Positions 1 to 11,512 of a DNA stretch of 64,000 nucleotides are shown piece after piece. A program made the translations under genes and the position numbers. The notes beneath the pieces were generated by a model that did not search any database, was not told where the DNA came from, and was given only the letters and a program-made list of their open reading frames with translations. The DNA is from Blastobasis lacticolella. Its lineage: Eukaryota > Arthropoda > Insecta > Lepidoptera > Blastobasidae. The first letter of the stretch is position 1; the number at the start of each line of letters is the position of its first letter. The stretch is from NCBI GenBank assembly GCA_905147135.1, contig LR990049.1:4853428-4917427 (forward strand), written 5' to 3'.

Positions 1-9
1 TTCTAGAGA

Positions 10-95
10 AGCACTTGACAAGCACGATGCTGCCGATGGTGGAGCATTCCTATCTGGAAACAGCCTATACACTCTGACATTAGCAAAGGTGGGTA
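10..95 (-). repeat. LINE 3'-end fragment related to LINE-2
   Basis: Read against the 3' part of the 983-aa LINE at 52.8 kb, this stretch shares the order gatgc, gatgg, cctatctgg/cctgtctagg, aacagcctat and actct. It is therefore a short, diverged minus-strand piece of a related CR1/Jockey-like element. No open frame survives. Confidence 0.55.
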
Positions 96-1177
96 TGTTA
101 GGCTAGTGATGTATTTTTTGTAGCGTGGCTTTGAATGTGGAATGATTGTTAGTTTAATTTATCAGCTTTTTGGAACTTTATCTTAGGCTTATAATGTTAT
201 TTTGATTGACCAAGGTCTTACGCGAAAAACCCTCAGATTGGTGTTGGTTTCAGGAGCCGAATGACACTCATTGACAGTATATAAATAAGACAAATTATGT
301 ATTAAATGCTACTCTGGAAAAACTATATTATTAGGTTCTGCAAACAAGTTTCATGAAAGGTATTTTACTAGTACACGTAAGAAATATTAATATCCACGAA
401 AACTGAAATAGGTTTCCTTTAGTAACTTTAGTAAGTTCAGGGTCGTTCAAGAGGTATATTATTATTTGCTTATTAATAAACAAAAATAAGGCTCGCATGC
501 CTGTTTGTCTGCCGTATTACATTTCATAAAAAGGTAACTTTAGTAAACCTACCTTTATTTCTGATTATAATTCGAGGTTACGAGGTACGAGGAGGTACGA
601 AGTTTCAAGATAAATATCTTGATACAAAGTTACATACTTTATTTTTGTTTATTAACACTAATTGACACAACATCCGGATGTTTTTCGTCATTCTTAACAA
701 ACAAAATGTAATGGACTATTAAATAAATAATTAAAATACAAATGTCACAAACCAGCACAAATAACAAGTTACAAAAACAAATCATTTCGCCGCTAAACAC
801 AAGCCCAAGTACATCAAAGCAAACGTTCAAAATCGGAGCTCGTAGCACTGTATGCCTACGAATACCCGCGAGCTTACATAACTAGCGAGCAAGGAAAATG
901 GCATATTTGTATAGTCTATACAAACATTTAGCGATATCTCACAATATTGGACCGGTTGTTTGTCGAATGCCTTATGATAATCTAACAGGATACGCCGGTC
1001 TTACTCGTGGACTGCTAAGAAAGCGATGTTATTATGTTACCCGTTGTTGGGTAAAGAACAACTTGAAAAATATTTGCAGTTTTATGAGGGTAACGTTTTT
1101 GTTATGTGCCTATATTACTTAGCCGTGTGGACCACAGATATGAACAGAACGCTTCTCTAATGACGCCTAGGCCATAT
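93..1177. other. AT-rich stretch, no gene recognised
   Basis: No splice-bounded coding block or RNA gene was seen. A short plus-strand LINE 3' remnant lies at about 491-535 (cctgtttgtctgccgtatta). The few open frames are below 75 codons and of AT-driven composition. Confidence 0.5.
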
Positions 1178-1852
1178 GCGCCTATTACACACATCTAAAT
1201 TCAGTAGACTAAATTCAGAAGCAGCTAGCTTCTAAATTTAGAAGCTTCTGATTACACTGTTCTAAATTCATTTACTGGTTGAAGCGTCACGAAGTCGGAC
1301 GTGTTGTGTACGAGAATGGCTGCAGTACTTTTGAATTCCCGCAATTCTGTTTTACTTTTTATTTAGATATTTGTTTCAAACTATACTCGCGTTCTTTACA
1401 CATATTATTATATTAGACGGGACTTGGACGCGACATACCTTTATGATTTTTTTATTTAGATGTTGCGTTCGAAAACTGCACTGCTTCACATTTATATGAA
1501 AACAAAACATGATTCTTGTAATTAAGTGATCATATTGGCGTTAATGACGCTCTCGAATAATGTTTAGTAATATTTATTTTAAATATGACTTCTCTAAAAA
1601 GGCCTAATGTTAAAAGATTAAACTCACACAGTTAAATTACTAGCAAAAAATGAGTTTCTGAACGTCCATATGAATTAAGTATGCTGTGCTGCTATTACAC
1701 CTTCCTAAATGCGTTTCTAATTAGGCTTCTAAATTCAGAAAACATATTTTCTTCTAAATTTAGCATCCTAACTTGCTAAATGCGATTACATTTGACTGAA
1801 TTCAGTAACTGAATCATTTAGTCTACTGAATTTAAGCATGTGTAATAAGCGC
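1178..1852. mobile_element. MITE-like element with about 40-bp terminal inverted repeats
   Basis: The left end 'gcgcctattacacacatcta' and the right end, read in reverse ('gcgcttattacacatgctta'), continue into a shared 'attcagtagactaaat'. This gives imperfect terminal inverted repeats of about 40 bp around a 675-bp interior. The interior repeats the word 'taaattcag' in both orientations and holds a further palindrome near 1210-1250. No transposase frame is present, so it would be non-autonomous. No convincing target-site duplication was found and the superfamily is unassigned. Confidence 0.7.
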
Positions 1853-2837
1853 AATAAAAATTAAAAAATTAACTATCTTCTATTTCAAGCAAAGTCAAAT
1901 CGTCGTGTTTTATTCCAATCGACTCTAGTATTGTTTATGATTATATTCTTTTTGTTATTCTTTAAAAGGTCTAAAACCGTATAAAATTACACCCGGGACC
2001 GTCAGGGCCCAACAATGGTAAAATTGTGCTAACCCCTACCACTCAAATGGCGTACAAGTATTCTACAAAATAATGTCACTAGTCGTAGCAGTACAGTACT
2101 CGCAACGCAATGGTTTTAGCATTTGTGGGTTTATTTACTCACGCGGTTAAAATGGATGAGAATGCTATGGACAGATATTGCTGAGCGGTAACAACACAGG
2201 ATCTTACTCAAAAGTTATTTTAAGAATTAGCTATTGCTATTGCTACTATTACTTCCTTCCTTTAACTACATTGGCCGGTAGTTGGAATGACCATTGCCTG
2301 AATTTTACTTTGATTATATAAATTAGAGATAGCTACCTACTTTTATGTTTACATCTAAAACAATACAACCCACACCCATAAAGCCTTATAAAATCCGCCA
2401 TGACCCCTCAAAGCATAAATTTTAAACATATCTACATAAAATATACCCCACCCCAAATCTTCTATAAAAACCCGGAAATTATCCGGATTCAGCGGTATAG
2501 CAATTCAAACACATTATCTCATATTTCCGAAGCCTCGCAAATAGCTTACCGCCGAAACCTGGGTATACCCGGCTCTCCGCCCGGCTCCCGGCCGTCTCAA
2601 GTTACCCGGGTCAACTGAGCGTATCCCGGGTGAAAACAAACAGATCGTGAGCGGAATATTAAATGGATAATGGAGACGTTTTAAACTGAATTAAATCATG
2701 CCATGGCTCCGTATACACGTTCTGTAATTTATTTCGTTTACTGCTACTTGATATCTATCCGAAAATTGTTCCTTTAAACTATAAAACAAGTTATTTTAAA
2801 ATACACTTGTATCTGATTAAGATATTCCTAGCTTACC
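1853..2837. other. No gene recognised
   Basis: AT-rich apart from a short ccggg-rich patch at about 2555-2640 (several cccgg/ccggg words). No repeat family seen elsewhere in the window and no credible coding block. Confidence 0.45.
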
Positions 2838-3075
2838 TTGATAAGGGTCTTTGGTGATAATAACCAAAGGAACTTTCTCCCACGCACACTAAGGTTGTGG
2901 AATAAACTACCTGGAGAGGTTTTCCCTGGCGAGTACAACATGGAGTTCTTCAAGAAAAGGTTATTACGGGGTCGGCAACGAGTGGGTGATGCCCCCGGTA
3001 TTGCAAACGTGCATAGACTACAGTAACTGCTTACTATCAGGCAGGCCGTAAACTTGTTTGCCACCTTAGTATATA
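2838..3075 (+). pseudogene. C-terminal remnant of a CR1/Jockey-like reverse transcriptase with its 3' UTR
   Basis: A 62-codon frame encodes the end of a non-LTR retrotransposon ORF2: 'RNFLPRTLRLWNKLPGEVFP' followed by 'FFKKRLLRGRQR'. This is the usual C-terminal tail of CR1/Jockey-type proteins (compare 'MRTAKEWNALPASVFP' near the end of the 983-aa LINE-2 protein). The stop is followed by the 3' UTR words 'accatcaggcaggccgtaa' (here 'actatcagg') and 'ttgtttgccaccttagt'. Everything upstream is missing, so it is a 5'-truncated dead copy. Relatives lie at 6.6, 18.7-19.6 and 47.5 kb. Confidence 0.75.
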
Positions 3076-3599
3076 TATATGCAAAATAATTTTCCTCTTG
3101 CCTAGATCCACTGATAAGAGATTTTGGAAAGGCATATCTCGTTTATGCCTAAGCACTAAGCACCTAAAAGTGTCCATAACACAAAACAAAACCCATCAAA
3201 ACCTACGATTCAAATCACCAAATAATTAAGTTCGAAATTAATCGCCACGGGAAAGCAGTTAGTAGTAAATTTTGCCGCAGAATTCTATCTAAAATTGGGG
3301 AACCACAAGTGCTGCTGACGGCTGTTTACCGGTAGTCCCGCCTAGGTTATAAGCACCTATACCTGCGGAATATTAAATACTAGTGGCTTTGTGGTTTCGC
3401 TGCTAACCTAGTATATCTATCTACCTACTAATACCAGATCTGAGTAGGGGTAGGATTTATTATATTACAGTATGACCTCTCTTACTGTCTCTTTAATTAT
3501 GGCTCAGATATGATTAGGTTTAGGCAACGCAATACAATTTAGCTTGGGGCCTTTAATTAGGGGTTCTTTAATTGGGTAGGAATAAAATTAAGCTATAGG

Positions 3600-3958
3600 G
3601 CAATAAAAAGGGCTATGCTCGGGGTCTCGTTGCGGGATAGAATCAGAAATGAGGAAATCGGCACCAGGGTCACCGCCATAGCCTAAAGCATACGATTGCT
3701 AGGCTAAAGTGGCAGTGGGCAGGGCACATAGCTCAAAGAACAGATGGCCGATGGGGCAGTAAAGGTCTCGAGTGGCGACCACGTATCGGAAGACGCAGCG
3801 TGGGTAGGGCTCCCACAAGGTGGACCGACGACCTGGTAAAGATCGCAGGTACCAGCTGAATGCGAATGGCACAGGACCGGCCTTTGTGGAGATCTCTGGG
3901 GGAGGCCTATGCCCAGCAGTGGGCGTCTTTCGGCTGATACGATGGTGATGATGCAGCT
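3600..3958 (+). pseudogene. RTE-clade reverse transcriptase C-terminus, degenerate
   Basis: Conceptual translation gives 'MLGVSLRDRIRNEEIGTRVT' and then 'AQRTDGRWGSKGLEWRPRIG'-type residues, 'RWTDDLVKIAG' and 'LWRSLGEAYAQQWAS', the C-terminal region of RTE-clade ORF2 proteins. A stop in the 'IA*SIRLLG*' stretch breaks it. The fragment ends in the (GAT)-rich tail 'gatggtgatgatg' used by this family. It is the longest of three plus-strand copies (others at 34.97 and 61.4 kb). No target-site duplication was recognised. Confidence 0.8.
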
Positions 3959-4002
3959 TTAAATATGCCTCTAATATGATTAGCTATGGGTATAGTTTAG
4001 CT

Positions 4003-4264
4003 ATGCCGTGTGGTATGCCGGCAGAGTAGAATAGCACCAACCCCTTACACTCATGGGTGTCGTACAAGGCGACTAATGTTTTCGAGGCAAAAGATCAAGA
4101 GTCTCCGTAATCTTGAAAATGGGCAGCAGCATTTTCCATTGTTATATTTAAACACTGCGATCTCCAACCCGCCTGCCAAGCGTGGAGATTATGGCAATAA
4201 CCTCCCCTTTCGTGGGAGAGGCCCTAAGTCCTGCAGTGGACTGTTACGGGCTGTGATGATGATG
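4003..4264 (+). mobile_element. Family C retroposon, full length, 11-bp TSD
   Basis: The element is 262 bp long, begins 'atgccgtgtggtatgccggc' and ends in 'gctgtgatgatgatg'. The 11-bp word 'atagtttagct' occurs immediately before (3992-4002) and after (4265-4275), a target-site duplication that fixes both ends. There is no protein-coding capacity and no recognisable tRNA head. Its last 50 bases resemble the RTE-clade tail (gcagtgg, ggctg, gatgatgatg), which suggests mobilisation by RTE proteins. Confidence 0.8.
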
Positions 4265-4275
4265 ATAGTTTAGCT

Positions 4276-6329
4276 TCGGATCGTTTTTCAGGCTTCTTCA
4301 ATTGGTTATGAGTATAAGTATCCTCTACTATAATTTTTCAGACTAGAGTAAAGGGTTTAAATAAATATAATAAATGCTATGCGATTAAAAGTAGATTATA
4401 ACAATAATAATATACCATCAAGGGCTGTTAATGGCTGCCTAGATTGTACAGATAAGTAACTTACAAAAAAAAACAGTGGAATCGAAAAAGAGTTTGATTC
4501 TATCTAAGCGAGTCTATACCAGATAAAGACATTAATTCAAATACCTACATATTCTCCGTCACTATATCCAATAGGTGCTTTGTTCAAAGAGAAGTCACAT
4601 CAATTCAAAGGCGAACTTGGCAACTATTGGCAAAGATTTCCAGTTTAGGAATTTCAATTTTCTCGACAGCGTGTTGCATTGTTTTGCGTCTTAACCAGTC
4701 GACACGGCTCGCAGCAAGGTATAACTTCTGGTGCAGTTTGGCTCAACTTCGGTTGAAGTTCAAGCTGAAGTTTTACCCAAATTCGGTGCAAGTCGGGCTA
4801 ATCTTGCCAGTCGAACCACGATATTCGAACCTTGGGAGAAGTTTTGGCGGCGCGGTGGCAAGTTTTGGTAAAATAACGATTCTAATGATTTTCGTATTAA
4901 AACGGAGTTTCACACTCATAGCGTTGGAATAAATGCCGCGCAGTGGGAGTCAACTTCACTGAGGATTAACTGAATGTAGAAAATAATAAGATAAAAATAC
5001 ATTTGGAAGCCCCGTTGGATCTAATTCACTGAGTAGGTATTACCATAATGTTGAAAATGATAAGACAGAAATACATTTAATTTATTTGTGAAGCCCCGTG
5101 GGATTTAATCTATTCCAATTTTACTTACCTTTTTTACTTTCTTTGTGTTGTATATTTCATTTGACATTTGACATTTTGAGTGGGAATGACAGGATTGTTT
5201 GGGAGCCGCTTTCCATCAGGTTAACTATTCAATCATTTGTTTTCTGCAAATGGAAAACATGGTTTCGTTCACAAATTAGCACTACATACGCGCAATTTAT
5301 GAACCTACTATGTGGAATACAATGAAGTAGTAATGCGAGTATATATTTCACCCTTTAACGTACATTTAAAAGTCGTAAACCCAGAAACCTTTGGTCCCTG
5401 GGGTTTTAGTGTTGAAGTCGATGTGGTGTAAATGAAAGGGTTCGTGTGAGCTTTTTATTCTAATTTAACTTTATATCCACAACAGGAGGCAGAGTTATTG
5501 CTTACATAGGAAATACACTATTGTTCAACTGCAGTAGACTGTGCATTAAAGGCAACTGTGCAATTTACGGTAAAAAAATTATTTGTGAATTTTCTACTTA
5601 CCTACAATATTTCATGTAAGACATAATTTAAGCATGACCCTGGAAAGTTATTAATACTTCTGTCTGTTATTATCTGGAAGTGTCTTAAAAAATTCGTACT
5701 CCAACAACATTCCCTTCTGACAGTCACTTTGATCCCAAAATATCCTGTGGTGAACCGGAAATTGGCAGGTATTGTTTGAAAAATCCACGTGTAATATCTA
5801 CCTCAATGGCCTACCTAGAGGTTACGTATTTACGATTTTTTTTTTATGTACACTTCATGGATAACTTTCCATTCCTCTGCCGGTTCCTCTCTTCGCTTAG
5901 ACCGCATGCAAGGACCGTGTATCAAAGTGTGGACAGTCATGCGATTAGCGGCCAACTAGCATGCTGCGGCGACATTAACCTGGCGACACTGCCGGGCAGC
6001 AACTGCCGGCCTTGCCGACACACCGAATGCTTTATCGATGTAAATAAGCTGCCTTTTTTTACTGAAACAAAAAAAGAGGAGCGTAAAAAAACAGTGGTAA
6101 TCAGGTTAATGACATTGAGAGAGTGGTAACGCTGATTGAGCTATAGAAATAGTAAAATATAACAACTTGTATTAATTAACATGTATTCTATTAACTTGCG
6201 ATATATTAGCGACTACATTCGTGTTCTTTTTATTTCTTCAGGGAAAAACAGACAATAGAATTATTGCTGCAAAAATTCTTTTATTTGCAAAATAAAAATT
6301 AACATTTTGTCTGTGCATATTCTTCTATA
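4276..6329. other. No gene recognised; one imperfect tandem duplication
   Basis: At 4971-5029 and 5047-5113 the same segment occurs twice in tandem (gaatgtagaaaataataaga... / gttgaaaatgataagacaga..., each ending 'gaagccccgt.ggat.taat'). The rest is AT-rich. The frame at 5776-6129 is 117 codons but lacks any recognisable domain and is treated as chance. Confidence 0.5.
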
Positions 6330-6480
6330 TCTATACATAGTATAACTAAAAAAAATCGCTTTCCGGTCTGTCTGTCCGCAACGGATTTTAATGTGGTTTT
6401 CACCATAGTAAACAAAATTTATTTCGGAAGGTTTATATTATTTATCATGCCCATCACAAGACGGGTCGCTAGTTATTTTA
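6330..6480 (-). repeat. Interspersed repeat, probable RTE-related 3' end
   Basis: The words 'tacatagtataac', 'gtctgtctgtccgcaacgga' and 'ttttaatgtggttttca' match, in reverse orientation, a dispersed family also seen at 26.6, 30.2, 51.3 and 59.7 kb (gcattaaaatccgttgcgta). It is non-coding. The class assignment is by resemblance to common lepidopteran repeats only. Confidence 0.45.
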
Positions 6481-6604
6481 TAATCCATTTCATTTGTCGA
6501 AGCAAAAGCAAAATCATGCATCCGTTAAATATGCATGATTCATTCCTATTTATTCATATATACATATATACACAATGCTCACGCATGTGTCCTATAGGTG
6601 GGGT

Positions 6605-6785
6605 AGGCAGGTGAGGTTTTCCCTGGAGAGTACAACATGGAGTTCTTCAAGAAAGGGATTAAAAGGTTTTTACGGGGTCGGCAACGCGTGGGTGATGCCC
6701 CTGGTATAGCAAACGTCCATAGGCTGCGGTGACTACTTACCATCAGGCAGGCCGTAAGCTTGTTTGCCACCTTGGTGGTATAAAA
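6605..6785 (+). pseudogene. CR1/Jockey-like LINE C-terminus and 3' UTR remnant
   Basis: This is the same family as 2838-3075, starting at 'gtgaggttttccctggagag', through 'ggagttcttcaagaaaggga', the 'ggggtcggcaacgcgtgggt' segment and the 'accatcaggcaggccgtaag' 3' UTR. It is truncated at the 5' side and carries about 12 extra bases (ggattaaaaggt) relative to the 2.8-kb copy. Confidence 0.7.
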
Positions 6786-8204
6786 AAAAGAAAAAAAGGC
6801 ACTTCGTTCGTATTTATTAGAAAGTATTTTTTTCATAAAATAGCTCGTATAGTAATTTAACCGCTAGAGACTGTTTCCAGCCAGTTCCACCCAACTGTGC
6901 AGCAGCATTTCAAATAAATAAAACGCAATCGCTCTTCCATTTGAGCGAATATCGAACATGGCAACTTTTACAATTCGCAAAGTTTGGCACTCCGCTGAAG
7001 CAAAGCTGAAATACAACTGCTGCGGAGTGAAAACCAATTGGTGCATTTGCGTCTTTTCGTTGTTATCCTATTGGTGTTAATTGGCGTCTTTAGCCTGCAT
7101 TTCGTGGTAAATTACGTTTAATCATCCACAAAGACATTGTCATCCCCAAGGGGACTCTTAAAGCACTGTAAAAGAGATTTTTATGAAATATCTGTCACCT
7201 GTAAGTGTTCTTACAACTTGGATAATGAATGTGAAATGTTTTTTTTAGTCGTTCCAAACACACTAATTACAAGAAACATTCTTGCTTCTCAACTTCTTTT
7301 TCTCTTCTACCCTAAGAAGAAAGCCACAGAACGAACGGACACCCTAGCATACATTAAATGTATGTATGGTACGGCGATGTATTCGTTGACTATGCAGCTG
7401 ACTGGACTTTATTAATTTAAATGCATAAAATTATTGCCCTAGATTAAAAAATGTCATAAATTAGAAACAGACGTGTTTAAAGTCAAGAGGCAGCCACCAT
7501 TTCGTTTAGATTTCATGTCTCAAACATTTCAAAGTTTTGTCTTAAAATGTTCTATTCACAAACAATTCTTTGAAACATTCCCTTTCCCATTTACGAGTAT
7601 GAGGACTTTCCGACACGAAGATTGTCTGTTGAGTTTTAAAACTGAAAATAGTCAAGGGTTTTAAATTCAAATATCGAAGTTTTCAGTTTGAAAAGTTGCA
7701 GTGTGGATAGTGTCGTTGAAGGTGACGACGCGGAAAAATTTAAAGTAGCCTGCACATAGGTCTGAATTCTGAATTGCTTAACTATGCATTTTGCTAGTGT
7801 AGTGTAGTTTGTAAATTACACCTAGCCTGGGTTTGTTAAATATAGAAAGGGTTGGTGCTATAATATATTTCTCTATCATAATGGGCATGAAGGCCACTGG
7901 AAAGTTATCAACGTTGCTCATAGACACTCACAACTACGGAAATCAAAATATTTACTTGTGCCCACAACACTCTGTGAGTCATTAATACGTTAATGGCTTT
8001 TGAGATAAGTATAGGTTTGTTTCTTGAAGGTTTTAATGTCAATAATGGTTTGGAATCACTGCTACAGGAAGTTCGTTCCAAAGTGTATTCATACGAAGCA
8101 GACAGTTTCGTGACGAAATAAATTGTAAGTACGAAAAATAAATCGTGCGGTGGTCAACAGCCACCCTAGGTGCTCCAATAAAGCTTTAGTTTGCGGTGGT
8201 TAGT
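6786..8204. other. No gene recognised
   Basis: AT-rich sequence with open frames up to 92 codons that show no domain, signal or repeat homology within the window. Confidence 0.45.
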
Positions 8205-8345
8205 CATCATCATCATCCGAGCGGTCAATCCCGGCTTCTGCCAGGGTCCGCTTTCCTACATTTTCATCTCAACTTTGTTCGATCTTCAGCATCCTCACGT
8301 CGTAAGCCGTTGGCTCTCGCGTCCGAGTCTACGTCAAACCATCCA
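8205..8345 (-). pseudogene. RTE-clade RT C-terminal fragment with (ATC)n end
   Basis: It begins 'catcatcatcatccgagcgg' and continues 'cggcttctgccagggtccgc', 'cttcagcatcctcacgtcgt' and 'ttggctctcgcgtccga'. In reverse this is the same block as the better preserved minus-strand fragment at 44.7 kb, which encodes 'GRPKKRWIDIAESDVRAKDL'. It is short and frame-disrupted. Confidence 0.65.
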
Positions 8346-9144
8346 AATTTGCAGTGGTTAGTATGGTTGTGAAATTCTGCAGCATGTATCAGTCAAAACA
8401 ATTCCTCATAGCATACCCCATGCTATAGATGGTAGAATACCCACAATTCCCAAAACATACGATGAAATGGTAGAATATGCACAATGAAGCAACCACTCTC
8501 CGTAAAGTCGATAGAGTACTGCTCCAGCCCAGAGAATATTACTTTAACATAAATTAAAATTATAAATAACTTTCAAGCGCAATCTTTGAATGACACCCCA
8601 AAACACCTTTTTGAATGCAGTACAAAATACTACTCGAAGACCTATGAAGTACAATAAAACCGCTTATACGGGTGTCTGAGTCCAATAGCTTTAAGAACGT
8701 AGTACTGCACGAGCAAATATTCCATCGGATATGTTGTTTGATCGGCGCGACATGTTTGCCGACAAATATGGAACGAACGAAAGGTCTACGTTTGATATAA
8801 TACATCTGAAGTGTACTTGTACAAATACCATTTTGATATCATATGTCCGAGGACGTTCTGGAAATATGAAATGGTTTGCACTCTTTGTCTGGAGTCTTTC
8901 GGAATACAGGCAACGGAATTTTATTAAAAATTGCTCAAACGCTCATACTGTTAGATATAAGGAGGATAAGTAGAGGTAATACTTGTGAGATGTAGATAAA
9001 GAAATTGGCATACCACACACACAGTATCACTTTATGAGCTTTACCAAAAATCAGTCAAAGAGCCTTACCCAAAAAGCACCACGTTCTCACTACACAAGGT
9101 ACGACCAAGGATATGGACCCGTTTTCCACTTGATATATAAAGTA
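8346..9144. other. No gene recognised
   Basis: No repeat shared with the rest of the window and no convincing exon. Open frames of about 80 codons on both strands overlap at 8560-8973 and look like chance. Confidence 0.4.
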
Positions 9145-9340
9145 TCATCTTGGCGTTAATTTCCAGGTTGTGACTTGCGCACGAAGGCCCGACGTCTGCC
9201 TGGACCATGATCCAGGATTTGGCAGATCAAATAATTACAGTAGACCGACTGCCATCTGACCTCCGTGACCCTGCTACCAGGAGAACCAGACCAGATTGGA
9301 TCATGGCTACACATTCAGTCGCTTGTAATCTGCGGTCTTC
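9145..9340 (-). mobile_element. Family A SINE, 5'-truncated
   Basis: It matches the full-length copies at 12.6 and 60.6 kb from the tail ('catcttggcgttaat') through 'ccatgatccaggatttggca', 'ccatctgacctccgtgaccc' and 'accagattggatcatgg'. It stops before the tRNA-like head. Confidence 0.8.
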
Positions 9341-10173
9341 GATTAGCGTGTTTGCTTATTTTGTGACCTCTCTCTGCACATAACATTTAATAAAAATGAG
9401 CCGCTAAGCCACATATAGCGTATTGCAAAACATTATTATATAATAACCGTAAACTTTCACCCGTTACTTCGTTTTCATTTCCAGGATAGTCTGTGTGCCA
9501 AAAACATTACCACAATATTGCGTTGCAGAGATCGAACACACAAAAATCTTCCAATAACATTACACTAAACTTCATATTTTATTCGGTTATAAGTAGTCAT
9601 ATTTTTATCTTACAAAGAAAAGTAAAAAGTTCATACAACGCCACAGATCCGAAAATCCACATTATTATGAATACAAATACAAATCCCTCTTTACAAAATC
9701 TCATCCAGTTCCTGAGTAGATACACCGCTAGCCCCGTGGAATCCCCGAAGGTTTCTCAGCAAAGCTCTCAAGCTTGCCCGTTGCATTTACAGCAAAAGAA
9801 AAACCTGAGGCTCGCTACCGCAGCCTCTTGCCCCACTTTCGGCTGTGATTGCGGGCCTTGGCACACGTTCAAAATACTACACGTAGACCTGGGTTTATGC
9901 AAAAAATAGGCTTAAATTTTTGCACGAATCCGCTTCGGAAAATAAGCCATTTTAAACCTGGTACCGTTTTTGCCTATTTAGATGCCTTTAGGCTATTAAA
10001 TAACGAGCGAAGTGTTCTTTACTGTTATGTGAGAGGATTTGGGTTCGTGTAGAAATAGGAGGTTATAGAAATATTTAGCGATTCGTGTTTGGCAAAGAAA
10101 TAGTCGGTATGCGGGCATAGTTAAGGGTAATTTGAATAATTTTGAATAGTGAAATTATATATCACGAATCAGG

Positions 10174-10204
10174 ACATATTAATATACACAATATATTAAT
10201 ATGT
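10174..10204. repeat. Perfect 12-bp inverted repeat
   Basis: 'acatattaatat' and its reverse complement 'atattaatatgt' are separated by 7 bases. The AT-only stem may be chance in this composition. Confidence 0.6.
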
Positions 10205-10930
10205 CGTTTTGACACAATTTGGTAAAGAAAGTTTACAGAAAATGTTTGTTCATATGTATTCTTAAATTGGACATAATATATATTTGAGCATAATATTATT
10301 ATGCACGGCGGCGTGAGACTGTCGTGTATGCAACTTTCCCGTTATCTACAAATTATATTAATTTATAGTTCATCGATTTGAGGGTTCGAATCTGATACTA
10401 GAAAATATTGTTATGATTTCAACACACACACACATCACGCGCCTATTAAAAACGTAATAATGGAAAACATTACTTATCTACAAAACAATAGACAAAAAAA
10501 ACAAATGACGCTTGAATATGAAGAGCTAGAAGTTTTATGAATTGTGTCACGGAAGCGTCAAATAGAGTAGACTTTAGATTTAGTTTGGACACTCGTGCGG
10601 TAAAGACATGCCATTATGGTAGGTTTCTAGATAGAGGTCTTTTTTGTTCTATCAAAGTCTCTAATACAAGCTTAGATCGATATTTATGGTATTATTTTCT
10701 TGTTATTTCTTTTTCTGTAATTTTTTTTTTTTTTTTAAATGCACATGCAACAAATTACAGTCATTAAACAATACTGTGCATAATTTCTTAAATGTAAGTA
10801 CTAGACTATAATTCTTATCCATTATGTGCACAGCATGGCTTAAAGTATTTCTAAAATTATAATAGTGTTAGTAGTATTGGTTAGTTAGAACAAAAAACAT
10901 CAAAATTTCAGTGGTGATTGAACTAGAGAA

Positions 10931-10982
10931 GTTCAAACTCTCAAAAATCAAACATATTTGTTTGATTTTTGAGAGCTCGAAC
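10931..10982. repeat. 52-bp hairpin with a near-perfect 24-bp stem
   Basis: The arm 'ctctcaaaaatcaaaca' (17 bp) is followed, after the loop 'tatt', by its exact reverse complement. Outer bases gttc/gaac extend the stem with a few mismatches. It could be the fused ends of a decayed inverted-repeat transposon. A small-RNA precursor is possible but unsupported. Confidence 0.7.
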
Positions 10983-11264
10983 TGCTTAGTAACCAACAGA
11001 AGAATACCAAGCAAACACATTATTCTTAAATTTTGATAAACTCGGATGAAATATGTCAAGTGACGAGTGTTTTTGAACCGCTTCATTGTATTGGCGACAA
11101 ATACAAAAATTCAACGGTTAGACATTAGAAATATACTGACTTAGCTTAAGGTCGCATAAATTTTACGTTTTTACATTTCTCTGCGTAGTTATCCCACTTT
11201 TTTAATGACCATTTTACCTTGTCGCAAAGGTTTAACATTATGGCAGTCAGAGTAGGTGGGTATT

Positions 11265-11512
11265 CATCATCATAGCCCATAAAGGTTCACTGTAGGACTT
11301 AAGGTCACTCCAACGAGAGGGGAGGCTATAGCCATAATCTACACGCTTGGCAGGCGGGTTGGAGATCGGAGTGTTATAAATATAAACAATGGAAAACGCT
11401 ACTGCCTATTTTCCGGCCTAAGAACAATCTAAAAGTTTTGCCTCGAAAACATTAGTCGTCTTGTACGACACCCGCGAGTGTGGTATTCTACTCTGCCGGA
11501 CACCACAGGGCC
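11265..11512 (-). mobile_element. Family C retroposon
   Basis: Starts 'catcatcatagcccataaag' and ends 'gccggacaccacagggcc'. The central blocks 'cttggcaggcgggttggaga' and 'acattagtcgtcttgtacga' match the copies at 4.0, 34.6 and 56.9 kb. Flanks 'gtaggtgggtatt' and 'gtaggtatt' resemble each other and may be a decayed target-site duplication. Confidence 0.75.

Larger units (their letters stand above)
9341..11264. other. No gene recognised; two perfect hairpins
   Basis: AT-rich DNA. Hairpins are listed separately at 10174-10204 and 10931-10982. A run of about 18 T lies at 10719-10736. The 138-codon frame at 9493-9909 has no recognisable domain. Confidence 0.45.

Noticed and set aside
5776..6129. 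117-codon frame with cysteines as a small secreted protein
   Set aside because: No signal peptide pattern that holds up, no repeat of cysteine spacing, AT-driven composition at both ends.
9493..10052. Two overlapping plus-strand frames
   Set aside because: Mutually exclusive frames without a domain or splice signals.
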